From the NCBI RefSeq assembly GCF_900130065.1, contig NZ_FQXV01000014.1, positions 1-64,000 of the forward strand: 64,000 nucleotides of DNA, written 5' to 3'. Positions 15,988-25,157 of this stretch are shown here, in pieces (the first letter of the stretch is position 1; each line of letters starts with the position of its first letter). The position numbers and the translations under genes were made by a program. Source of the stretch: Sporobacter termitidis DSM 10068 (GTDB lineage: Bacteria; Bacillota; Clostridia; Oscillospirales; Oscillospiraceae). The notes under the pieces were generated by a model. The model was not told the origin of the DNA. It ran no database searches and worked only from the letters and a program-made list of their open reading frames with translations.

Positions 15988-17499
15988 ATGGATATGACAG
16001 GCGAAAAAGGCGCCGTGATGCTTGTGGCGTTTTATAACACAAAGGCGCTGGGCGTGCGTTATCTCGAAACCGCACTGGAGCGGCAGGGCTATACGGTGAT
16101 CACCGTTTTTTACAAGGACTTCAACAGCCTCCATCCCTCGCGGACGACCGAGGCGGAAATCGCCCTGCTCTGCGGCGAGATCACCCGGGCAAAGCCCATG
16201 CTCATCGGACTATCTGTGATGAGCTCCATGTATCTCGAGACCGTCGACGCGGTGATTGGCGCAATCACGGCGCAGTTCAGTATTCCGACGGTCTGCGGCG
16301 GCGCGTTCGCCTCCATGTTCCCCGAGCGTTTTCTGGAGCGGGGGATAGATTTTGTGATCCGCGCCGACGGCGAACACGCCATCTGCCGGCTGGCCGACGC
16401 CCTCAGCCGCGGGGACGATTATTCGGGCATCCCCTCCTTGTGCTACAGATCACACAACATGAATGTGATCAACGACGTGGGGGACGTCAGCGAAAATATA
16501 GACGATTACGGCATGCCGGCCATCGTCAGCAAGAACGCCTGTTTCATAGAGCACGACAGGCGCGCCGAAGGAGACCCGCAGCTGCACGCTCTGAGCTATG
16601 AGCTCATCGCTTCCCGGGGCTGCCCGTTTACCTGCTCGTACTGCTGCTGCGTGAATTTAAAGCGCCTTTTGCCCAGATGCATCCCTGGCGTCCGCACCCG
16701 TTCGGTGAACAGCGTCATTGAGGAGCTTGCCGAAGTGAAAAGCAAGCTCAATCGCGTGACCCTGATTCATTTCTACGACGAGGTATTTCCGAATTCGCCC
16801 GGCTGGGTGGAGCAATTTGTCATCGCGTATAAAAAGCGCGTCAATTTGCCGTTTGTGATCTGGGCGCACCCCAAAACGGTCGACGCCGACACGCTGAAAA
16901 AGCTCGTCTCCGCGGGCCTGACGGAGGTCGTCATGGGCGTGCAGTCCGGCGCCATGCAGATCAGAAAGGATATCTTCCACAGGTACGAAACCCAGGAGGA
17001 TATCATCGGGGCGGTTCAAAAAATCCGGGACGCCGGCGTGGCCAGCGCGATCTACGACTTCATGCTGCAGCACCCGTTTGAAACCATCGAAACCCTGAAA
17101 GAGACATATGCGCTCATCGAGAAATTCAGCGCGCCGTTCGAGCTGCAGCTCCACGGCCTGAACTTTCTGCCGGGAACGGACATCGTCCCGCTCACGATTG
17201 AACGCGGAATCTTGTCCACGGAGGAAATGGACACCATTATGTACGCGCCTATGCAGGAGCAGTTCAGCGCCTATTGGCGCGGTGACAACGGGCCGGAGGG
17301 CCGGCTGTGGTATAAGCTGATCTACTGCCTGCAGTTTGCCGGCCTGCGGAGCAGACTGACCGCTTACGCCGGCGATCCCGTGAAATATGAATCGCAGATC
17401 AACAGCACCTACACGCTGGCGACAAGGCTGTTCCGGCTGCGTCATCTGTACAAGAAAGGACGCACCGTTGTAAAAAGCAAGATCGCTTTATTGACCTGA
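15988..17499 (+). CDS. B12-binding radical SAM protein
   Basis: Protein of 503 residues. Residues about 8-135 form a cobalamin-binding Rossmann-like domain (GVRYLETALERQGYTVITVF and SVMSSMYLETVDAVIGAITA), though no DxHxxG motif was seen, so B12 itself may not bind. The radical SAM core follows with ASRGCPFTCSYCCC, giving the CxxxCxxC iron-sulphur site that cleaves SAM. The family includes methylases and many enzymes of unknown substrate; no partner gene is in the same transcript. ATG 15988 has AAAGGAA seven bases upstream. A short acidic ORF faces it from the other strand 80 bp downstream. Confidence 0.85.
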   Translation: MDMTGEKGAVMLVAFYNTKALGVRYLETALERQGYTVITVFYKDFNSLHPSRTTEAEIALLCGEITRAKPMLIGLSVMSSMYLETVDAVIGAITAQFSIPTVCGGAFASMFPERFLERGIDFVIRADGEHAICRLADALSRGDDYSGIPSLCYRSHNMNVINDVGDVSENIDDYGMPAIVSKNACFIEHDRRAEGDPQLHALSYELIASRGCPFTCSYCCCVNLKRLLPRCIPGVRTRSVNSVIEELAEVKSKLNRVTLIHFYDEVFPNSPGWVEQFVIAYKKRVNLPFVIWAHPKTVDADTLKKLVSAGLTEVVMGVQSGAMQIRKDIFHRYETQEDIIGAVQKIRDAGVASAIYDFMLQHPFETIETLKETYALIEKFSAPFELQLHGLNFLPGTDIVPLTIERGILSTEEMDTIMYAPMQEQFSAYWRGDNGPEGRLWYKLIYCLQFAGLRSRLTAYAGDPVKYESQINSTYTLATRLFRLRHLYKKGRTVVKSKIALLT

Positions 17500-17543
17500 T
17501 TTGCGGCGCCGGATATTAATACGGCGGCAATTTGTGCATGAAA

Positions 17544-17568
17544 ATACCAGGGCCGCGCTCCCTGGTAT
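17544..17568. terminator. Hairpin between radical SAM gene and small acidic ORF
   Basis: Stem ATACCAGGG/CCCTGGTAT with loop CCGCGCT, between convergent genes. Confidence 0.6.
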
Positions 17569-17578
17569 GCTCTCCGGT

Positions 17579-17692
17579 TTATTTCTCGCTGACCGCGTCT
17601 TCCTCTTCCGTGAAAATCAGATCGTCCAGATCCTTGTCGTCCTTGATCGTAAAGCGATAAAATTCGTCTTCCTGTTTTGAAATTAACATCAT
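17579..17692 (-). CDS. Small acidic hypothetical protein, 37 residues
   Basis: Short frame on the minus strand starting ATGATG, with AAAGGAGG immediately upstream (seven bases to the second ATG), one of the best ribosome binding sites in the window. The product begins MMLISKQEDEFYRFTIK and continues as a run rich in Asp and Glu; it has no cysteine, signal peptide or membrane segment. I recognise no family. It is convergent with the radical SAM gene and lies 125 bp downstream of the acyl-CoA synthetase, from which it is separated by a terminator. The Shine-Dalgarno quality argues that it is translated; its function is unknown. Confidence 0.55.
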   Translation of the reverse strand: MMLISKQEDEFYRFTIKDDKDLDDLIFTEEEDAVSEK

Positions 17693-17771
17693 AAATCCTC
17701 CTTTCTCCTACAGGATACGCCCGACGGATATCATCTGCAATAACAGTCCGGTTAAATCATTGTAAATACCT

Positions 17772-17815
17772 ACAACAAACCGCGGACGGTTTTACCCGCC
17801 CGCGGCCGTTTTTTG
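17772..17815 (-). terminator. Terminator of acyl-CoA synthetase gene
   Basis: On the minus strand CCGCGGGCGG and CCGTCCGCGG arms around GTAAAA, then TTTGTTGT; one G-U pair. Confidence 0.7.
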
Positions 17816-17817
17816 TC

Positions 17818-19533
17818 TTATTCGCCGGAGGCTTTCAGCTTGTCCGCCTCTTCCTGCTCCAGCACCGTATAGGCCACCTTGCCGACGAGGGTTTTAGGCA
17901 GGGCGTCCCGGTATTCGATCTCATAGGGCAGGGCGTATTTGGCGATGTTCTTTTTACAGTGCGCCAGGATAGAGGCTTTGATCTCGTCGGTGGCCTTTTC
18001 GCCGTCCCGCAGGACGACGAAGGCTTTGACCTTCTGCATCTTGTAAGGGTCGGGGACGCCGATGACACAGCTCGTCAGGACCTTTTCGTGGGCGTCGATG
18101 ACATTTTCGATCTGGGAGGGATAGATGCTGTAGCCGGAGGAGATGATCATGCGCTTGAGGCGCTGGCGGAAATAGACGAAGCCGTCCTCGTCCATGGAGC
18201 CCAGGTCGCCCGTATGCAGCCAGCGCCGGCCGTCGGGATGGGTCTGGAGCACCTGCGCCGTTTCCTCCGGGCTCTCGGCGTAGCCCTTCATGAGGGTCGG
18301 GCCGGTGATACATATCTCGCCCACCTCGCCGTAAGGGACCATCTCCTGCGTGCCGGGCCGGACGATTTTAAAAAACATGTCCGGGTACGGGATGCCGATG
18401 CTGCCTTCCTTGTGGAAATCCCGCGGCGTCAGGCAATTGGCGGTAACGCTCTCGGTGAGCCCGTAGCCCTCCCGGATCTGTACCCTGGCTCCGTGGGCCT
18501 TCAAAAACGCGTCCACCTTGCGCTTGAGCTCTATGGACAGCGAATCTCCGCCGGAGAAAACGCCCTCCAGCTGGGACATGTCGAGTCCGTCCAGCTTGTC
18601 GATGCGCAAAAGCGCTTCAAAAAGCGTCGGCACGCCGGCAATGTAGTGGGGCTTATACTTTTTCAGGAGCGCCGCGTAGGAGGCGACGGAAAACTGCGGC
18701 ACCAGAATACCGCTGACACCGCTGATGAACATCGTGTGAATGCAGACGCCGAGGCCGAAGCCGTGAAAAACGGGCATGATGGCCAGCATGACGTGGCCGG
18801 GGACAATGCAGTTGCCGGCAGCGGCCGTCTGCATGGCCAGCGCGTTGAAGTTCAGGTTGGTCAGGAGGATGCCCTTTGTCCTGCCGGACGTGCCGCCGCT
18901 GTACAGGATCGCGGCCAGGTCGTCCCCTTTTCCGGGAAAAATATAGGGTGCCCCGTAACTCTCCCCGTTCCGGATGAAATCGCCCCAGCGGATCACCTTC
19001 CCGCCCGTTTTGACCCGTTTGATCTTCCGCCCCTTCGTAAGCCTGTAGGCGGGCTTTCTGAGCCCGCCGAGCCCGTCGTCAACGCCGGCGACGATCAGCG
19101 CCCGCAGGGACGTCCGCGCCATAATGGCGCTGAATTTCGGGTAAAACTGGTCCAGTGTCAGCGCGGCGGTGCTTTTTGAGCTGTTTATATAAAAGACGAG
19201 CTCTTCCTCGGCCGACAGGGGGTGGACCATGTTGGCCACCGCGCCGATCAGATTCAAGGCATAGAACATAACGACGGCCTGGGGCGTGTTCGGCATGCAG
19301 ATCGTCACACGCTGGCCCGGCCCGATCCCCATCGCGGCAAGAGCCCGGGCGCAGCGGTCGATCTTTTCGGCAAAATCCCCGTACGTTGCCCTGGTGCTGA
19401 AGAAATCGTAGGCGACGGTATCAGGGGATTTTTTCACCGCCTCGAGCACCAGCCCGGCCATGGAACAGTCGGGGTAATCGAGATGCTGCGGGACATTCCC
19501 GTAGTGCCTGAGCCAGGGCGCGTTCACGTTCAT
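17818..19533 (-). CDS. AMP-dependent acyl-CoA synthetase/ligase
   Basis: ATP-dependent ligase of 571 residues that would activate a carboxylic acid, probably a fatty acid, to its CoA ester. The AMP-binding P-loop is LYSGGTSGRTKG (a Gly replacing the more common Ser-Ser or Thr-Ser start), with EGYGLTES, the WLHTGDLGSMDEDGF box and the C-terminal KTLVGKVAYTVL lysine region all present. ATG 19533 has GGAGG seven bases upstream and is preferred to a start at 19560. It stands alone between its own promoter and terminator, and a large dyad overlaps the promoter. Chain-length preference cannot be read. Confidence 0.9.
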   Translation of the reverse strand: MNVNAPWLRHYGNVPQHLDYPDCSMAGLVLEAVKKSPDTVAYDFFSTRATYGDFAEKIDRCARALAAMGIGPGQRVTICMPNTPQAVVMFYALNLIGAVANMVHPLSAEEELVFYINSSKSTAALTLDQFYPKFSAIMARTSLRALIVAGVDDGLGGLRKPAYRLTKGRKIKRVKTGGKVIRWGDFIRNGESYGAPYIFPGKGDDLAAILYSGGTSGRTKGILLTNLNFNALAMQTAAAGNCIVPGHVMLAIMPVFHGFGLGVCIHTMFISGVSGILVPQFSVASYAALLKKYKPHYIAGVPTLFEALLRIDKLDGLDMSQLEGVFSGGDSLSIELKRKVDAFLKAHGARVQIREGYGLTESVTANCLTPRDFHKEGSIGIPYPDMFFKIVRPGTQEMVPYGEVGEICITGPTLMKGYAESPEETAQVLQTHPDGRRWLHTGDLGSMDEDGFVYFRQRLKRMIISSGYSIYPSQIENVIDAHEKVLTSCVIGVPDPYKMQKVKAFVVLRDGEKATDEIKASILAHCKKNIAKYALPYEIEYRDALPKTLVGKVAYTVLEQEEADKLKASGE

Positions 19534-19551
19534 GCTGTATCCTCCAAAAAA

Positions 19552-19587
19552 GTGTGGCATACCGCCTTTTCAGGTAGTATACCACAC
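19552..19587 (-). promoter_or_regulatory. Promoter with overlapping operator dyad
   Basis: The -10 TATACT (minus strand, 19576-19581) has a TTGTTG 18 bases upstream. Two 11-base arms, GTGTGGCATAC (19552-19562) and GTATACCACAC (19577-19587), form an inverted repeat with one mismatch covering the -10 and the start site, a likely repressor site. Confidence 0.6.
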
Positions 19588-19618
19588 GTTTGTCCGCTTC
19601 AACAATATGAACCTGTGA

Positions 19619-20887
19619 TCAGCCGGCCTTCCTGATTTCGCCGCGGACGTCGGCCAGCGTCTTGACTTCCTTGTGGATAATGGGCTTCCACTCGACCTTG
19701 CCGAAAAGCGCCGCCAAAGCGATGGGGATGTACGTAAACTCAAAGATTGGGAATGAGAAGAGATACATGATCTTGTAAAAGGCCTTGCAATGGATCTGCT
19801 TCCACTCCGAGATCAGCGTAATCAGGCCGATGGCAAAGAGGAGCAGGTAGCCATTGATGAACGTCCAGATCAGGGAGTTGACCGCCGAGGAGACGTCGTA
19901 GCCAAGGGTGGCCCCGGCGATGGTCGCCACGACATTGAACAGCACGCTGAACATCGTCAGGAAGATCGCCGGCAGGATGATCATCAGGATATCGTAGCAG
20001 GAAAAGCTCCGGCGCGTGAAAACCGCCTTTGTCAGCGCGGCGCCGTACTTCTGGAACACCTGCAGGAAGCCCTTGGCCCAGCGCAGGCGCTGCCGCCAGG
20101 ACTGCTTGAACTCGGTGGGCTGCTCGTCGTACAGGACGGCGTTTTTGCAGAAGGCGATACGCTCGCCGTTTATAATGCTGTGCACGGAAAACTCGATATC
20201 CTCCGTCAGGAGGTGGAACTTCCAGCCGCCGTTTTTCTCGATGATATCCCGGTGCATCAGAAACCCGGTGCCGCCGATGGCGCAGCTGGTGCCGAGCAGC
20301 ATCCTGGAGTTGTTGAGGAACTGCGACTCGCGCAGGAACCACAGGGAATACCCGGCGGAGATCCAGTTGGCGTCGTAATTCTTGGAATTTCTGTAGCTGG
20401 TAATGATTTTATGGCCTTGCGAAAACGTCTTGTTCATTTCCGCGATGTAGTTCTCGTCGAGGAGATTGTCCGCGTCAAAGACGAAGAAACCGTCGAACGC
20501 GTCCTTGGCGTAATCCTCGGAGATGCGCGTCAGCAGATAATCGAGGGCGTAGCCCTTGCCGACCTCCAGCGTGTTGAAACGCTCATAGACGACGGCGCCG
20601 GTGTCGCGGGCGACAATGGCCGTGTCGTCGGAGCAGTTGTCCGCCACGACGAAAATCGTCACAAAGTCCTGCGGATAATTTTGTTCTCTGATATTCTGGA
20701 TGAGATTGGCGATGACCGATGATTCGTTGCGGGCCGAGATCAGAACGCCGTATCTGTGCAGAATGGTGGCCGATGCCGCCGGCTTGCTCTTTTTGAATAT
20801 CGGCGCCAGCAGATAAATGAACTGGTACAGATAGCAAACCGTAAACGCTATCGACAGGATAAAGTTGATAAGACCAACCGTCTTCAT
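19619..20887 (-). CDS. Membrane glycosyltransferase, family 2
   Basis: Inverting GT-A glycosyltransferase of 422 residues. An N-terminal membrane helix is followed by the catalytic domain with VLISARNESSVIANLIQNI, the DxD-type FVFDADN, the acceptor motif LTEDIEFSVH and QRLRWAKGFLQ (QxxRW), which mark the processive cellulose/hyaluronan/poly-GlcNAc-synthase-like group. Three or four C-terminal hydrophobic helices (about 300-390) complete the topology. No polysaccharide operon surrounds it, so the product is unknown. AAAGGAGC precedes the ATG. Confidence 0.87.
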   Translation of the reverse strand: MKTVGLINFILSIAFTVCYLYQFIYLLAPIFKKSKPAASATILHRYGVLISARNESSVIANLIQNIREQNYPQDFVTIFVVADNCSDDTAIVARDTGAVVYERFNTLEVGKGYALDYLLTRISEDYAKDAFDGFFVFDADNLLDENYIAEMNKTFSQGHKIITSYRNSKNYDANWISAGYSLWFLRESQFLNNSRMLLGTSCAIGGTGFLMHRDIIEKNGGWKFHLLTEDIEFSVHSIINGERIAFCKNAVLYDEQPTEFKQSWRQRLRWAKGFLQVFQKYGAALTKAVFTRRSFSCYDILMIILPAIFLTMFSVLFNVVATIAGATLGYDVSSAVNSLIWTFINGYLLLFAIGLITLISEWKQIHCKAFYKIMYLFSFPIFEFTYIPIALAALFGKVEWKPIIHKEVKTLADVRGEIRKAG

Positions 20888-20917
20888 TGTTTACTGCTCC
20901 TTTAGGTAAACATATAC

Positions 20918-21018
20918 ATCACACACACACCAGTATATATATACCCTTTTCGCGGGAAATAAACAATCTTTTTAATAAATTCTTAATAAATTCTTAATAA
21001 TTTAATAGATTCGCAATA
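20918..21018. repeat. Low-complexity AT-rich tract with short direct repeats
   Basis: A CA/TA dinucleotide tract (about 20918-20945) and, at about 20991-21010, tandem AATAAATTCTT units, upstream of the glycosyltransferase. Confidence 0.7.
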
Positions 21019-21127
21019 AGCGCACAGGGCATTTTCGTCATTTTAACATGCACAAATCCCGGAAATGGGGTGATATCTGTCAATTCCGGCCTGCACGTGC
21101 GGGAGCTTGTGACATAAACAGCCTGTT

Positions 21128-21895
21128 TCAGACGCCGGTCAGGCGCCGCCGGAGCTGCCCGCACACCACCTCCTTCACACCGCAGGCGGCCAGATAGGGG
21201 CCGATGCCGCCGTATTTATCTTTCAGATGCGCCAGAAGCGCCGCCATATTGGCCGGGGCTGTTTTAAAAAACGGGTCCGCCAGGCTGACCGGCTCCGTTG
21301 GGAAGCGCTTGAGGAAAGCGGCCCGGAGACCCTCGTAAACAGCCCTCAGATACACCTCTGAGACACAATAATCGGCAATGATATCCTCCTCCGGGACGTC
21401 CGCGAGGCCTAAAAGCAGCGCGGAGATGATGCCGGTCCTGTCCTTGCCCGTGGTGCAGTGGTACAATACGGCGCCGTCCGCGGCGGCGCAGAACTCCAGC
21501 GTCTCCCTGACCCAGCCCATGCAGTCGTCCGCCATTTCGATATATTTGGCGCCCCAGTCCACGAAGGCGCTAACCGGCGGCGCACCGGCACCGGCGCCAC
21601 GGGTGGCGAAGGCGACCTGCTCGTTGAAGGTGGGGCTTTGGAGATATCTGATCCAGCCGACGTTCCGCAGGCAGCTGGGCTCGGCCGTGATTTCCCGCGC
21701 ACCCCTGAAATCTATGGAGTCCGTCACCCCGTAGTTCTTTAAAAAGGCCAGGTCCCCTTCGGTGAGGTTTTTCGGCGCGTCGCTCCTTATAAATACGCCG
21801 AATCTCGTCGTGCCGCCGTCCCGCGTCGGGTATCCGCCCAGATCCCTGGCATTATAAAGCCTCCGCAGCGGCAGCCTCCTGTAAAAGCCGGCCAT
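21128..21895 (-). CDS. Tyrosine-protein phosphatase, Y_phosphatase3 family
   Basis: Cysteine-dependent phosphatase of 255 residues. The P-loop HCTTGKDRTG gives the CX5R active site, and the N-terminal NARDLGGYPTRDGGTTRFGV with FIRSDAP matches the secreted tyrosine/lipid phosphatase family. No signal peptide is visible, so it acts in the cytoplasm. It lies 16 bp after the end of the FtsX-type permease, on the same strand, and may be cotranscribed with the exporter. Substrate (phosphotyrosine, phosphoinositide or other) is undetermined. Confidence 0.88.
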   Translation of the reverse strand: MAGFYRRLPLRRLYNARDLGGYPTRDGGTTRFGVFIRSDAPKNLTEGDLAFLKNYGVTDSIDFRGAREITAEPSCLRNVGWIRYLQSPTFNEQVAFATRGAGAGAPPVSAFVDWGAKYIEMADDCMGWVRETLEFCAAADGAVLYHCTTGKDRTGIISALLLGLADVPEEDIIADYCVSEVYLRAVYEGLRAAFLKRFPTEPVSLADPFFKTAPANMAALLAHLKDKYGGIGPYLAACGVKEVVCGQLRRRLTGV

Positions 21896-21911
21896 ATATA
21901 CACGCTCCTTC

Positions 21912-24900
21912 CTACTCGTTCGTTTTCAGCGATTCAACCATATTGATGCGTTTTATGTGCCGCTGCCCGATAAAATTGACCGCCACGGCAAACAGGAAGG
22001 TGAGCAGCGCGGCCAGAATGTAGCTGGACGGCTTCGGTGTGCGGCCGAACATGACAAAGCTCAGCTCCACCGTACGGACAAGCCAGGCGTGCAGGAACTT
22101 TCCGCCCACAAGGCCCAGCGCGGCGCCGATGACCGTCAGGATCATGTTCTCCCGGACGATGTACCAGGAGACCTCCCTGTCGTAAAACCCGAGCACCTTG
22201 ATGGTGGCCAGCTCCCGGGTGCGCTCGGTGATATTGATATTCGTCAGGTTGTAGAGGACAACGAACGCCAAGAGGGCCGCGGAGACCAGGATGATCACGA
22301 CGACGGCGTTGACGCTGTTCATCGAATCTCTGAAGGTTTTGGCCACCGACGTGAAATGGGACACATACGCCACGCCGCCGTCTTTCAAAATCTCAGACGA
22401 CACCTGGTCCGCCGCGCTGTCCGTATCCTCCTTCAGGCGGATAAACGCCTGATTGGCCTTTTCGTCCCTGCCGAAGACCTCTTTGTAGTAGCCGGGCGTC
22501 ATGTAGACGTAATGATACACGTAGTTTTCCACGATGTCCGCGACCTTAACGTTATATTTCCCGTCTGCCTCCACGGTAAACGTGTCGCCCGGATGAAGAT
22601 TGAGAAGCTCCGCCATTTTTTCCGTGATCACGGCGCCGTCGTCCGTGAGCGCGACGGCCCTGCCGTCCGCCCGGTGGGCCAGCCGGACGAAGTCGCCGAG
22701 CCGGTCCGGATCGTCCGGGACGATCACTTGTCCGTCCACCGTGCCGCTGCCCGCCGTGAAATCCGCCGCCGTCGACTGCTCGAACAGATAGTCCGTCACA
22801 CCGGCGCTGTCTTTCAAAACGACTGAGGCCGCGTCCTCTCCCGCGCCGTCCGGCAGGTAGGCCAGTAAATTATAATGGAATATCCGGCCAAACTGGATAT
22901 CGGCAATGTCCGTGATGGAATCCCGGAGACCGAAGCCCGTGACGATGAGCGCCGTACAGCCCGCGATGCCTAAAAGCGTCATAACCAGGCGCTTTTTGTA
23001 CCGGAAGATGTTCCGCGCCGAGACCTTCGCAAAAAAAGACATCTTCTTCCACAGATTCGTGATATACTCAAGCAGCACGCGCTTTCCGGGCTCCGGCGCC
23101 TTTGGCCGCAGAAGGCTGGCCGGCGTCTCCCGGAGCGCGGACAGGCAGGCCGCCGTGGTGGCGCCGACCGTACAGATGAGCGCGGCCGCGCCGGCCGTAA
23201 CGCAGACACCGGCTTGCACCGGCGTTAAAAGCGGCGGCAGGTCGTACAGAATGGAATACGCCTTGAATATGAACTGCGGGAGTCCAAGCAGCCCGGCGGC
23301 GAGCCCCCCGGCCACGCCGATAACGGTGGCCGACAGGCTGTAATAGACGAACTTCCCCGCCGTCGTCAGCCGGCTGTGGCCAAGGGCTTTATACGTGCCG
23401 ATCTCCACGCGCTTTTCGTCCACCATGCGCGTCATCGTCGTCAGGCACACCAGGGCCGCCACGGCAAAGAAGATGACCGGGAACACGCCGCCCAGCGCGC
23501 CGATCCTGTCGGCGTCCTCGCCGAAGCTCTGGTAACCGGCATTGCCGCTCCTGTCCTGGACGTACCACTTCCCCTGGGGAATGTCCGCGATTTTCGCCGC
23601 GGCGTCCTGGATATCCTTTTCGCCCTGGGCGAGCTTATCCGCGCCGTCTTCGACCTGCGCCTCGCTGTCGGCGAGCTGCGCTTCGGCATCCTTCAGCTGC
23701 GCCGCGGCGCCGGCGAGCCTTTTGTCGGCCTCGGCCTTTTGGCTCTCGTACTGCCGGCGTCCGTCGTCCAGCTGCCGCTGCGCCGTCAGGAGAGACGCTT
23801 TCCCAGTGTCAAGCTGCCGCTGCGCCGCCGACGTTTGTTCATTAAGGGTCGCGCTTTGGCTGTCCAGCGCCTGGAGGCCCGCCGTCAGGGCGGCCTGCTG
23901 CGCGTCCAATTGCTGCTTCTGGGCGGCCAGCCGCGCGCCGGCCTCCTCCAGCTGCCTGGCCGTGTCCGGCATCGTCTGCTTGATGCTGTCGGGCAGCGCG
24001 TTAAACTGAGCCAGCTGCTCCTCATACGCCGCGCGGGCGGCGTTATATGCGGCGTACGCGTCGTTCAGCGCCGCCTGCTTGCTGCTTAAATCATTCTGGG
24101 CCGCGTTTATTTGCGCCTCTCCGGCTGCCTTCTGCGCGTCCAGCTGCTTTTGCGCCGCGTCAAGGTCCGCCTTGTTTTTCGCGATCTCTCCGGCGGACGC
24201 GTCCAGCGTGCCGCGGGCCTTTTGAAGCGCGCTGTCGGCCCTGGCCTTTTCCCCGGCATACGCCGCCTGTCCGTCGGCCAGCTGGGCCCTGGCGTCGTTC
24301 AATCGCTGCCGCGCGTCCTCCAGCTCCGCCTTTTTTTCGTCCAGCTCCGCCCCGGCGCTCCGCAGGTCGCCGTTGGCTTTATTGTAAACCTCGTCATAGC
24401 GCTTCTGCGCCTGGGTCTGGCCGAGGGCGTCAATGCGGTCGGAAACCGTTTTTACCGTATCGCTGTATTCGTCGGTATACGCTGTTTCGTCGGCCGCGCC
24501 GGAGACAAGGATATCGGCCTGGGTGTAATAATCCAGCGTCACCGCGCCGGCCGGTATCACGATGTAGGCGGCCACGCTGCCGCTGCCCAGCGTGGAGCTC
24601 CCCCGCTGGACCTTGGAGATATAGAGCGGGGAGCGCACCAGGCCGACGATTTTGAAGGTCGTGTCCCGGAGCGCCCCGTCAAAGCCGGACTGGACCTCCT
24701 TAACGGCGAAGCTGTCCCCCACGCGCAGCCCCGTCTGGGCGAGGAACCTGTCCTCCACGGCACATTCGTCAGGGGAAGACGGCAGCCGCCCGGAAAGTAC
24801 CTCCGGAGAATTGATGCCGGCCTCGCTCAGTGTTTCCACAGAGACGACGATGTCCTGCTTTTCTGACGCGGCGACCGCGTCAAACTGCTTGAGGCCCGCC

Positions 24901-25157
24901 GCCAGAGCGACGCCGTCTGTTTTTCCGAGGGCGGCGATGTCGTCGTCGCTGAGACCAAGGGTTGACCGGACGCGCAGGTCGTACATGCCGTGGGCGTCCA
25001 TGTAGGCGTCGGCGGTGAGGCGCATATCCGGCTGTGTGGCACGCAGCCCGGTAAAAAACGCGACAGACAGGACAAGCATCAGGATGATCGACACGAACCT
25101 GCTGGCTGTTTTCCTGATCTCCCGCACAATGTCCTTGACGCTGGCCTTTTTCACCAT
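21912..25157 (-). CDS. FtsX/MacB-type ABC exporter permease with long coiled coil
   Basis: Large permease of 1081 residues. A membrane helix at about 20-40 is followed by an extracytoplasmic domain, then an Ala/Gln-rich coiled coil at about 250-525 (QKRYDEVYNKANGDLRSAGA and many heptads after it). Three membrane helices begin at about 557 (FFAVAALVCLTTMTRMVDEK RVEIG is the FtsX box), and a second FtsX-like block lies near the C-terminus (LYNLTNINITERTRELATIK). The coil of about 275 residues could reach far into the cell wall. It overlaps the ATPase gene by 7 bp. Family members export peptides, lipids or signal to wall hydrolases; the cargo is unknown. Confidence 0.88.
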   Translation of the reverse strand: MVKKASVKDIVREIRKTASRFVSIILMLVLSVAFFTGLRATQPDMRLTADAYMDAHGMYDLRVRSTLGLSDDDIAALGKTDGVALAAGLKQFDAVAASEKQDIVVSVETLSEAGINSPEVLSGRLPSSPDECAVEDRFLAQTGLRVGDSFAVKEVQSGFDGALRDTTFKIVGLVRSPLYISKVQRGSSTLGSGSVAAYIVIPAGAVTLDYYTQADILVSGAADETAYTDEYSDTVKTVSDRIDALGQTQAQKRYDEVYNKANGDLRSAGAELDEKKAELEDARQRLNDARAQLADGQAAYAGEKARADSALQKARGTLDASAGEIAKNKADLDAAQKQLDAQKAAGEAQINAAQNDLSSKQAALNDAYAAYNAARAAYEEQLAQFNALPDSIKQTMPDTARQLEEAGARLAAQKQQLDAQQAALTAGLQALDSQSATLNEQTSAAQRQLDTGKASLLTAQRQLDDGRRQYESQKAEADKRLAGAAAQLKDAEAQLADSEAQVEDGADKLAQGEKDIQDAAAKIADIPQGKWYVQDRSGNAGYQSFGEDADRIGALGGVFPVIFFAVAALVCLTTMTRMVDEKRVEIGTYKALGHSRLTTAGKFVYYSLSATVIGVAGGLAAGLLGLPQFIFKAYSILYDLPPLLTPVQAGVCVTAGAAALICTVGATTAACLSALRETPASLLRPKAPEPGKRVLLEYITNLWKKMSFFAKVSARNIFRYKKRLVMTLLGIAGCTALIVTGFGLRDSITDIADIQFGRIFHYNLLAYLPDGAGEDAASVVLKDSAGVTDYLFEQSTAADFTAGSGTVDGQVIVPDDPDRLGDFVRLAHRADGRAVALTDDGAVITEKMAELLNLHPGDTFTVEADGKYNVKVADIVENYVYHYVYMTPGYYKEVFGRDEKANQAFIRLKEDTDSAADQVSSEILKDGGVAYVSHFTSVAKTFRDSMNSVNAVVVIILVSAALLAFVVLYNLTNINITERTRELATIKVLGFYDREVSWYIVRENMILTVIGAALGLVGGKFLHAWLVRTVELSFVMFGRTPKPSSYILAALLTFLFAVAVNFIGQRHIKRINMVESLKTNE

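Noticed and set aside
17579-17692. Confident RiPP precursor for the radical SAM enzyme
   Set aside because: It lies on the opposite strand, has no Cys or known leader motif and is separated by a hairpin; reported only as a small ORF.
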